From contig CAZSBF010000047.1 of assembly GCA_964605185.1 (NCBI GenBank), forward strand, positions 1 through 33,609: a stretch of DNA of 33,609 nucleotides. The letters run 5' to 3'. Below the pieces are notes generated by a model that searched no databases, was not told where the DNA came from, and saw nothing but the letters and a program-made list of their open reading frames with translations. Positions 1 to 7,500 of the stretch are shown here, piece by piece. The stretch's first letter is position 1; each line of letters starts with the position of its first letter. The position numbers and the translations under genes were made by a program. This stretch comes from JACRIM01 sp964605185. GTDB taxonomy: Bacteria > Planctomycetota > Phycisphaerae > UBA1845 > UTPLA1.

Positions 1-588
1 CTTGATTTTCGAGCCTTCAATGCGAATCGCCTCGCCATGACCCGAACTACCGTGGGCGCCGTCAGGCGTGATCATGACGTACTCGGGGATGTTGAAGGCG
101 CCGGTCTTCTCGCTGCACTCGAGTTTCGGCGAGTCAGCCGTCAGGTGGCCCTTGATCGTCGTCACATCATCGTGACCGGCCATGGGCATCGGCTCGTTCA
201 TCCAGACCTGGAAGTGGTGGAACTTGTCGGTGTACTCGAAGTACTTCACGACAAGAAACGCACCAGCGCAGAGGAAGGTGATGGTCAGCCAGACCTGGGC
301 CGAGCCGAACTTCTTCATCTTTAAGGCCGCCCACGACATGACCATCGTGACCGAGGAGCTGATCAGCACAGCCGTATTCAGCGTGGCGAGCGGGACGTTC
401 AGGATTTCCGAACCGTGATTGGGCCACTGCCCCGGGGGTGCACCCACGCGGAGAAGCACATAGGTGGAAAACAACGCGCCGAACAGCATGATTTCGGAGG
501 CCAGGAACAGCCAGATTCCGAACTTGCCGTTGTACATCCCCGTAAGCGGATGCGGCTCAAGATCGTGTGGGATGACCGTCGTGGACAA
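1..588 (-). CDS. ctaE: Cytochrome c oxidase subunit III, 3' part beyond the window
   Basis: Membrane subunit III of the heme-copper oxidase, encoded directly after subunit I. The first 196 codons are visible and the gene runs off the left edge. Residues 15-47 hold the family signature (HPLTGMYNGKFGIWLFLAS, then E32 and the first helix to LLR47). Further helices lie near 67-88 and 99-117 and end in KYFEYTDK. From about residue 126 to the edge (196) the protein is hydrophilic, with no helix. In ordinary subunit III this loop is short and leads into the next helix, so this is a large insert. The start is TTG at 588: the subunit I stop lies in the same frame at 594-592, only one codon separates them, and GGAG sits nine bases before TTG. 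The next possible start is M18, inside the conserved segment. Family assignment is firm; total length is unknown. Confidence 0.9.
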   Translation of the reverse strand, partial: MSTTVIPHDLEPHPLTGMYNGKFGIWLFLASEIMLFGALFSTYVLLRVGAPPGQWPNHGSEILNVPLATLNTAVLISSSVTMVMSWAALKMKKFGSAQVWLTITFLCAGAFLVVKYFEYTDKFHHFQVWMNEPMPMAGHDDVTTIKGHLTADSPKLECSEKTGAFNIPEYVMITPDGAHGSSGHGEAIRIEGSKIK

Positions 589-591
589 GGA

Positions 592-2349
592 TCAGGCCTC
601 CATCGCAACGTGTTGAGGACAATAGTCTTTGCTCTTACCGGGAACGCTGTATTCGTATGGGCCGCAATAAACGACCGGTGTCTTGTCGAAGTTGCCATGC
701 GGCGGAGGCGACGGGGCCGCCCATTCGAGCGTCGTCGACTCCCATGGATTCGCATCGACCTTGCGGCCGGCGAACATGCTGTAGAAGAAATTGATGATGA
801 ACGGGAGCTGCGCCAAAGCCAGCAGCCATGCGCCGTACGATGACATCTTCGTCAAGCCGTGGGCGATGGACCCGTGCAACTGCTCGGTCTGGTCGTATTG
901 CCGACGGAGCAGGCCGGCCATGCCCTGGAAGAACATGGGCATGAAGACCACGTTGATAAACAGCAAGCTTGGCCAGAAATGCAACTTGCCGAGGAACTCG
1001 CTCATTTTGCGGCCGGTGACCTTCGGGAACCAGTAGTAGATGCCCGCAAACATGGCGAAGATCGTGCCCGGGGCCACGACATAGTGGAAGTGGCCGATGA
1101 CGTAGTACGTATCGTGCAGGTGGATGTCGGAGGCGGTCAGACCCAGCGGCAGGCCCGTCAAACCGCCAATGGCAAACATCGGAAGGAAGGCCAGGGCGAA
1201 CAACATCGGCGTGTTGTATCGAATCGATGCGCCGTACAGGCTGAGGATCAGGCAGGTCAGAATGATGACCGACGGCACCGAGATAATCATCGTCGTCGCC
1301 TGGAAGAACGTGCTGAGCGTCGTGCCCATGCCCGTCATGAACATGTGATGGGCCCAGACGATGAACGACATAAATCCCAGGAAGATGACGGAATAGACCA
1401 GCGACTTGTAGCCCCAGAGCGGCTTGCGTGTGTTTGTCGCAATGACTTCCGAAACGATGCCCATGGCTGGCAGAATGAGCACATAGACTTCGGGGTGTGC
1501 AAGAAACCAGAATAAGTGCTGCCAAAGGAGCGGACTGCCTCCGCCGGACATGTGAGTCTGCGGCTCGGAAGAGAACACGAGGCCGGATGGCATGAAGAAA
1601 CTCGTGCCGGCCAGGCGGTCCATAAGTTGCAACGCTCCGGCGGCTTCCAGCGGCGGAAAGGCGAGGAGGAGCAGGAACGACGTTACCAACTGCGCCCAAA
1701 CAAAGAACGGCAGGCGGAAGAAACTAAGTCCCTTGGCCCGCAATTGCACGGTCGTCACGATGAAATTCACGGAGCCGAGCAGCGATGACGTGATCAGGAG
1801 CACCATGCCCCAGAGCCAGACCGTTTGCCCACTCGATGCAAACACAGAGAGCGGCGGATACGACGTCCATCCAGACGCGGCCGCCCCACCCTTGATGAAA
1901 AAGCTGGTGAGCATCGTGACGCCGCCGCAGAAATAGACCCAATAGCTCATCATGTTGAGCTTGGGGAAGGCCATATCCGGAGCGCCGACCTGAAGCGGCA
2001 GCACGTAGTTTCCGAAACCGCCGACCGCGAGGGGCACGATGGCAAGAAACACCATGATGGTGCCGTGCATTGCGCCGAAGGCGTTGTAGCCGTCGCCGAC
2101 GAGTACGCCGTCGGCGGCGATGTCCTTGCTCAGGTATTTTCCGATGAACGGGATGGCCTGGCCGGGGTAGGCCAACTGCCATCGCATGATCATCATCAGG
2201 GTGAAACCAAAGAACAGAAACAACAGGGCCGTCACGGTGTACTGGCAGCCGATCACCTTGTGATCGACGGAGAAGATGTACTTCTTCCAGAAGGGCAACT
2301 CATGCCCGTGGTCGTGATGGCCGTGTGAATGATCGTGATGTCCGCTCAT
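592..2349 (-). CDS. ctaD: Cytochrome c oxidase subunit I (A-type heme-copper oxidase)
   Basis: Catalytic subunit that reduces O2 to water and pumps protons; 585 aa with about twelve membrane helices. The metal ligands are all visible: H95 (AFGAMHGT) and H422 for the low-spin heme, H420 (GHFHYV) for the high-spin heme, and H285, H334 and H335 for CuB. Y289 lies in HPEVY, where the Tyr crosslinks to the CuB His, and the Glu of HPEVY marks the A1 subfamily with a D-channel. Numbering runs nine above the Paracoccus protein. The N-terminus is His-rich (residues 4-16) before WKKYIFSVDHKVIG. The C-terminus has the usual EWAAPSPPPHGNF segment. It lies between subunits II and III in the usual order. 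No key residue is missing. Confidence 0.97.
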   Translation of the reverse strand: MSGHHDHSHGHHDHGHELPFWKKYIFSVDHKVIGCQYTVTALLFLFFGFTLMMIMRWQLAYPGQAIPFIGKYLSKDIAADGVLVGDGYNAFGAMHGTIMVFLAIVPLAVGGFGNYVLPLQVGAPDMAFPKLNMMSYWVYFCGGVTMLTSFFIKGGAAASGWTSYPPLSVFASSGQTVWLWGMVLLITSSLLGSVNFIVTTVQLRAKGLSFFRLPFFVWAQLVTSFLLLLAFPPLEAAGALQLMDRLAGTSFFMPSGLVFSSEPQTHMSGGGSPLLWQHLFWFLAHPEVYVLILPAMGIVSEVIATNTRKPLWGYKSLVYSVIFLGFMSFIVWAHHMFMTGMGTTLSTFFQATTMIISVPSVIILTCLILSLYGASIRYNTPMLFALAFLPMFAIGGLTGLPLGLTASDIHLHDTYYVIGHFHYVVAPGTIFAMFAGIYYWFPKVTGRKMSEFLGKLHFWPSLLFINVVFMPMFFQGMAGLLRRQYDQTEQLHGSIAHGLTKMSSYGAWLLALAQLPFIINFFYSMFAGRKVDANPWESTTLEWAAPSPPPHGNFDKTPVVYCGPYEYSVPGKSKDYCPQHVAMEA

Positions 2350-2410
2350 ATCCGACTAACCTTGTTGAAGAACAGTGAATCCATGCCGCCGCGAAGCGAC
2401 GTCACGCCGA

Positions 2411-3409
2411 TCAGAAGTCCGTTTGCATCTCGGGTTTCTTGGAGGATTCGGTGAGCCACTTCGCAAAGCCTTCGGCGGTGTGGGTCATGACCTGGGCCTT
2501 CATCTTGAAATGGCTGTTGCCGCAAAGCTGGGCACAGACGATTTCAAGCGGATTGCGAGGCTCCAACGTGAGTTCGGTCAGCCCCTTCTTGCGAAGCTGC
2601 TCGATTAGCTCTTTGCCCTTCGTCAAATCAACGCCGAGATCGGCCCCTTTCGCGAGGACAACTTCGTCCTTCACTTTGTGATCGACGGCGGCAACGAGGT
2701 GACGGACCTTGTACCACTCAGACTTATCCATCGGAACGACGGTCTTCATTTGCGGCCGGATGGAATCGGTCGTCGCCGTCTTATCAACCGTGAACCAGAT
2801 TGGGATTTCCATGCCGGGAATGACGTCCTGCTTCACGCGCATCGTGGGGATGTCGAAGGAGTGAATGACATCCTTGGACGTAAGCCGCATGTAAATCGGC
2901 TTGTCAACCGGCAGGTGGCACTCATTCACGAGGACAATGTCATCCTTGGACGCGGAATCGTCCTCCACCAATCCGATGGGATTGCTCGGGGAAATCAGTG
3001 AAGACCTCGTCGCGCCGAACTTGCCATCCGGGCCGGAATAATGGAAGTTCCACTGGAACTGTTCGGCAACGACTCGCATCTCAAGCCGCTGGTCGGGCGC
3101 CGGGGGGTTGTTTTTGTAATCGGCCCAGACGGGCATCGACATGCCCAAAAGCAGAAAGGCCTCAAAGATCGCGACACCGACTTCGGCGTACTTTGAAACC
3201 TTGGCCTTGATCGGCGTGTAGGTCGCCTTGTGTCCCGGTCGGGCGCGGAAATTCATCAGGCAATAGACGAAAAAAATTGCCCACGGGATGAAGATGACGA
3301 ACATGAACACGTGGATCACGTCGATCAGCTTGTCGATCGAGCCACCGTGCAGGGAATATTGCGGCGGAGTCCACGCCCCGTATTGGGTGGAGGCGAGCAG
3401 TAAATTCAC
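2411..3409 (-). CDS. ctaC: Cytochrome c oxidase subunit II with CuA site and a large insert
   Basis: Subunit II takes electrons from the periplasmic carrier through its CuA centre; 332 aa. Two membrane helices lie near 33-52 and 78-96. The aromatic electron-entry patch is QFQWNFHY at 117-124. The CuA ligands are H183 (DVIHSF) and the C-terminal motif C292-AQL-C296-GNS-H300-FK-M303; Gln stands where many relatives have Glu. Between WFTVDK (about 205-210) and the C292 motif there are about 78 extra residues, mostly charged, where typical subunit II has only a short beta-turn. There is no fused cytochrome c domain. The start is GTG at 3409, with GGGAG six bases upstream. It follows the cupredoxin gene across a gap holding a strong hairpin. 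Confidence 0.95.
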   Translation of the reverse strand: MNLLLASTQYGAWTPPQYSLHGGSIDKLIDVIHVFMFVIFIPWAIFFVYCLMNFRARPGHKATYTPIKAKVSKYAEVGVAIFEAFLLLGMSMPVWADYKNNPPAPDQRLEMRVVAEQFQWNFHYSGPDGKFGATRSSLISPSNPIGLVEDDSASKDDIVLVNECHLPVDKPIYMRLTSKDVIHSFDIPTMRVKQDVIPGMEIPIWFTVDKTATTDSIRPQMKTVVPMDKSEWYKVRHLVAAVDHKVKDEVVLAKGADLGVDLTKGKELIEQLRKKGLTELTLEPRNPLEIVCAQLCGNSHFKMKAQVMTHTAEGFAKWLTESSKKPEMQTDF

Positions 3410-3432
3410 GAAGTTCTCCCACTCTTCGCCCG

Positions 3433-3460
3433 CGCTTCCCGGGACCGCACCCGGGAAGCG
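3433..3460 (-). other. Perfect 11-bp hairpin between cupredoxin and ctaC genes
   Basis: The arms CGCTTCCCGGG (3433-3443) and CCCGGGAAGCG (3450-3460) are perfectly complementary around a six-base loop. The hairpin lies in the 72-bp gap between the cupredoxin stop and the ctaC start. No T-run follows it on the minus strand, so it does not look like an ordinary intrinsic terminator. It could be an mRNA processing or stability element that sets the cupredoxin:oxidase ratio. That role is inferred. Confidence 0.7.
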
Positions 3461-3481
3461 AGGCGTGATACATCCTTGTCG

Positions 3482-4342
3482 CTACTTACCGGCGTTCGCC
3501 TGATTGGCCAGCTCGCCGTTTTCCTTGACGATGACTTCCTTCATTTTGTCGGAGGCGTCGCTCGACTTCTTGGGGCCAAGCTTGAATTCGATGTCCTTCG
3601 TCTCGCCGTCCTTGATCGTGATTTTCTGTGTCGTCGTGCCGAAGTTCTCATGCCAGGCTTCGATTTCATATTCGCCGGCCGGCAGGTTCTTCAGCTCAAA
3701 CGTGCCTCGCATGGCCTTGTTGCCGCCGTCGTTCTCGTGGCTCTTGGTCACGTCGAAGAACGGGTGCGCACAGACGCCGACAAAACACGACATCCAGGCA
3801 TGAACGTCGCACTTGATCTTGACCATGATTTCGGGCTTATTGAAGGTGTCGCCGCTCTTGAGCTGCTTCACCATACCGGCATTCGGTTGGGCGAAATTGA
3901 ACTGCGCGTTCTTCTTGGCGAGTGAGTGAATATTGTGGTTCGTCGGGTCGCTGTTCTTAATTTCGATCGTCTGACCGGCGACCATACCGAGGACGTGCGG
4001 GTGATACATGCAACCCTGCTGATCAATGGTGACCGAACCGGCCGGCGGGTCATACTTGCCCTTCAATCCGCTCTTAACGTACACGAATACATAGGGAATC
4101 GTGTTGCCGTCTTTCTTGTAAACGATCGTGCCTTGATCCGGCTGAGTCTTGGCATGGGCTTTTGCACAAACGGCATCGGCGTTCATCGGGGGCAACGGCT
4201 TCGGATCGGCCGCATCGCCCTCAAACACCACCTTGCCTTTGACGACAGCCGTGCCCTTCTCGTTGTCGGCCTTCGCACCGGTCGTCGCCAGCGCGAGACT
4301 CACAAAGCCCGCCAGAACCCACACTGCCGTCTTCTTACACAT
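3482..4342 (-). CDS. Periplasmic type-1 copper (cupredoxin) protein with carboxypeptidase-regulatory-like tail
   Basis: Probable blue-copper electron carrier, 286 aa. The chosen start (ATG at 4342) has AGGAG eight to nine bases upstream and opens directly with a Sec signal peptide ending near AKA-DN. An ATG 32 codons upstream adds only a non-signal stretch. Copper ligands in the cupredoxin part are a His in NHNIHS (H136 or H139) and C178-DV-H181-AW-M184, a C-x2-H-x2-M loop like that of amicyanin. The C-terminal part (about 205-270) has the GTFELKNLPAGEYEIEAWHE pattern of small beta-sandwich 'carboxypeptidase regulatory-like' domains. It lies between the octaheme cytochrome gene and the oxidase genes, where a shuttle between the two would be expected. 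Copper binding is supported by motif; the shuttle role is inferred. Confidence 0.85.
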   Translation of the reverse strand: MCKKTAVWVLAGFVSLALATTGAKADNEKGTAVVKGKVVFEGDAADPKPLPPMNADAVCAKAHAKTQPDQGTIVYKKDGNTIPYVFVYVKSGLKGKYDPPAGSVTIDQQGCMYHPHVLGMVAGQTIEIKNSDPTNHNIHSLAKKNAQFNFAQPNAGMVKQLKSGDTFNKPEIMVKIKCDVHAWMSCFVGVCAHPFFDVTKSHENDGGNKAMRGTFELKNLPAGEYEIEAWHENFGTTTQKITIKDGETKDIEFKLGPKKSSDASDKMKEVIVKENGELANQANAGK

Positions 4343-4355
4343 AACATCTGCTCCT

Positions 4356-4370
4356 GACGCCAAGGGCGTC
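4356..4370 (-). promoter_or_regulatory. Hairpin abutting the ribosome binding site of the cupredoxin gene
   Basis: GACGCC-AAG-GGCGTC is a perfect 6-bp stem with a 3-base loop. In the minus-strand mRNA it ends immediately before the AGGAG ribosome binding site (4351-4355) of the cupredoxin gene. Such a position could affect ribosome access. It is a short element and could be chance in GC-rich DNA. Confidence 0.4.
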
Positions 4371-4446
4371 GCAAAGTCGGGGGCCAACCGACTTCCCGGC
4401 TCGCGCCGAGGACGGGGCACCCTCATAACGTTAGACATTTCGCGGA

Positions 4447-4475
4447 ATCCTACGATAGCCTGACGCTAACCGCAA
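4447..4475 (-). promoter_or_regulatory. Possible internal promoter for cupredoxin-ctaCDE
   Basis: On the minus strand TTGCGG (4475-4470) and TAGGAT (4452-4447) are separated by exactly 17 bases, in the 208-bp gap between the octaheme cytochrome stop (4551) and the cupredoxin start (4342). The matches are 3/6 and 4/6 to the sigma-70 consensus, so this is weak. The gap is the longest inside the respiratory train, which makes an internal promoter plausible. Transcription would start near 4440, leaving a leader of about 100 bases. Confidence 0.3.
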
Positions 4476-4550
4476 GACTCGCCGCGAGTTACCTCTGTTT
4501 CGGCACCAAATCCATCCTGTGCGGCGCCAATTTTTGAAGCCCAAAGCGCC

Positions 4551-7500
4551 TCAAAAATCAAACTCCTGCTTGGCCGGCTGGCTCGTTGGCTGGCCAGCCT
4601 TATTCGCTTCGCCTCCGCTGTTAAAATCAAATTCGCCGGTTTTGGCTGGTTCGGCCGCGACCGGGGCTGCCGCCGCGCCGCCGGGCTGGACCGACGTGTT
4701 GTTGCGGGCACCAAGCGTGTACAGGAAATCGACCAGCAGCTTGGCCTGTTCGTCCGTGGACTTGCCGAACTTCGCTTCCATCTTCGCACGATCCTCGGCC
4801 GGGGACGCCGAGAAGGCGCTGCCGCCCTGGAAGATCTGAGGCATGTTTGCGCCCGGTTGGATGGCCTGCGGGTCCTGCAACCATGCGACGACCCAGTCAT
4901 AGCGCAGTCGCTTGGAGGTCAGTGCGAAGTTTGGCGCTTTGATGTCGGTTGTGGTACCGGGCGCCTTCGGGTCTCCCGCCACGTGGCAGGACAGGCAGCG
5001 CAGATTGTGGAAGAACTCCTCGCCGAGCTTGTATTCCGCATCGCCGGACATGTGCTGGTTCGCGTCGGTGAATGGGTATTCCACATTGAAGACGCCCGAC
5101 ATGAAGCTGGCGCGATTCACTACGCGATCGTACACACCGGCGAGGGCCTTGTTTATATCCTCGGGTGTGCTCGCGCTCGGCTGGAAATCCAGCGGGCCGG
5201 TCTGCTGCTTCGCAAGGGCGTATCGCCTTAGGAATGCCGCCTGATCGGCGAACTTTTCATCGGTGAACCACTGCGATGTCGCCGCGGCCGCCTTGTCGCC
5301 ACCGTGAACCTCGCGCAGGTGCTTGATAATGCCGTCGAGATCCTTCTTCAGGATTCGCGATTCATCCTGCGAAAGACCTGCGAAGTATTCGACCAGCGTC
5401 GTGGTCTGCTCCTTCGTCAGGTAGAAGCTCGGCATTCGCGCCTTGAGCCACGGCCGCAGCATTTCCACGTTGTTCAAGAATGAGAACAACCAGTTGAACT
5501 GCACCTTGGCGCCTTCGCCCCAGAGCAGCGGCGGCTTGAACCGCAGGCTGCGCGGATCGGTGTCGGACATTCCCGTGTCGGTCGAATAGTACTGGTGAAT
5601 GTTCGCGTCGTTGCCCTCGATGGTATGGCAGCCGATGCAATTCAATTCTCGCACGAGGGCTCGGCCCTTGGCGATCTTTCCGGCCGGCGTGCGGTCGTAT
5701 GGAATCTGCACTTCCTTCGCCACATTCGCCTGCCGCAGGCTCAGCAGATAGGAAACCAGAGACCGGGCTTCTTCATCGTTGAAGAAGAAGTTCGGCATCT
5801 TGAGTTTTTCATACGGCTTCTTGATTTTCTTGCGATCCCAGATGCGCGGATTGCGAAGCTTGTGGTAGGCAAACGACGCGTGGTTATGCAGAATCTCATT
5901 CTCAGGGTTGCCGCCGGCATCGCGAGCCAGGTGGGCGTACTCCGGCGTAGCCATGAATAAGTTGCCGAACACGTCGTGCTGTTTTTCCAATTCCTCCTCG
6001 AAGGGCGGCGAGAAGAAAGCAAAGTCGAGCTGGCTCATGAACTTCTCGGCCCAGAGCGTCAGCTCCGTGCCCGGCCGCGTCGCATCTTCGAAACCGGCGA
6101 TGGTGTGACACGAGTAACAGCCGTAGTGGCCGATCATCTTCATGCCGAGGAAGAGTCGCTGCCGATCGGCGAGCGTCGGTGCATGCTGACTGAGGAGCGC
6201 TGCGACGTGATTACGGCCCGCTTCGCCGTCACCGAAACTTCGATAGGCCTGCGACACGATCGCAGACGTCAGCCGGCCGAACGGATCATCGGGGCTGTTC
6301 TTTTCATCGTTGAGAATGCGCTGACTGACTGCCGCCGTGTTCTGCCCGCCGAGCAGATCGAGGATCAGGCTTTTCGCCATGTCCTGATGTTGTGCGTCGT
6401 CGGAAATGGGCTGCGATGAGAAGTCGTCGTTTCGAAGCGTGAGCAGGTACGCCGCGACGTCGAGGATGTCCTGATCGGTCTTTTTCTTCTGGGTCGTTTC
6501 GTCATCGGCCCAGTGAACATTATCCCGGAAGAGACGCGGCATCCGCGTGTAGGACGAATAGTGGCGAGGCTCCTTGAGCCAGTTGTACAACCACTGGCCT
6601 GCCTTGCTCCGTTGATTTTCGTCGCCGGCATCGGGGACGAACTTGGTCCCGAGGCCGGAAAGATCGGGCGCCACGCGCGTGTACACCGGCGGCACATACG
6701 TCCGTTTCGGATCTGGATCACGGCCTTCGCGGTCGGCGGCCAATTCCTCTTGCCGCTTTGCCTCGGTCGCCTTTTCGCGGCGCGACTTGGTGAAATTGTG
6801 CATTGCGTAGCGGATGCGGTCGTTCTTGGTCAGGCCGTCGTACCGTTTCTTGGCTTCTTCAGCCGGCAGTGCCTGAACCTGGACCAGATCCGCCACGATC
6901 CACCGCTCGCCCAAGGTTCGACCGGAATCATCAAGCGGGTCCTTCGCATCGAGATTCGCGTGACAGGCAAGGCAGCCGATCGAGGTAAAGAGTTCCTCGC
7001 CCCGCTTCGCGTCACCGGTCACGCCGGATGGGACCGGCACCGCGTCAAACGGCTTTGAGAATGTCCGCAGGTATTGCACGATGGACTGAATCTCGGTCTC
7101 GGTTCTGAGCGCCGGATTCGGATCGAATTCATTCGCACTTGATGGGAGATTGTTTTCCTGCTTGAAGAAGTGCGGCATCCAAGTCGAGGGGCGGAACTCT
7201 TTCGGATATTCCACCCAGCGTTCCATGAACCCCGTCGAAAGCTTGCTTGCAACGTGCGTGAGATCAGTTCCGACGCGTCGCGATTCGTTCAAGCCTTCAA
7301 CCGCGTGACAATTGATACAGCCGACCGTCGTGAACAGATCGCGGCCCTCAACGACGCGACTGGCTGATTCGAGCGGCTCCGTCTTGCGTCGCTCAAGGTC
7401 GTATGTCTGCTGGTGGCACTTTCGGCAACTGGCCGACGTGTAACCCGGTAGCAGCATCGGCCGCTCCCAGAACTCCTCAATGAGGTGGAAGGTGGCCAAG

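Noticed and set aside
2411..3409. Gln in place of Glu in the CuA motif as a broken site.
   Set aside because: That residue contributes through its backbone carbonyl, all side-chain ligands are present, and Gln occurs there in other bacterial subunit II proteins.
4531..4557. AT-rich inverted repeat (TTTTTGA...TCAAAAA) over the octaheme cytochrome stop as a terminator.
   Set aside because: The stem is mostly A-T with mismatches and lacks a GC core followed by a clean T-run, so it is a poor intrinsic terminator.
4466..4900. A 144-codon minus-strand frame across the octaheme cytochrome 3' end and the following gap.
   Set aside because: Arg/Ser/Pro-rich shadow of another frame; no ribosome site or family match, and it would overlap the cytochrome by 350 bases.
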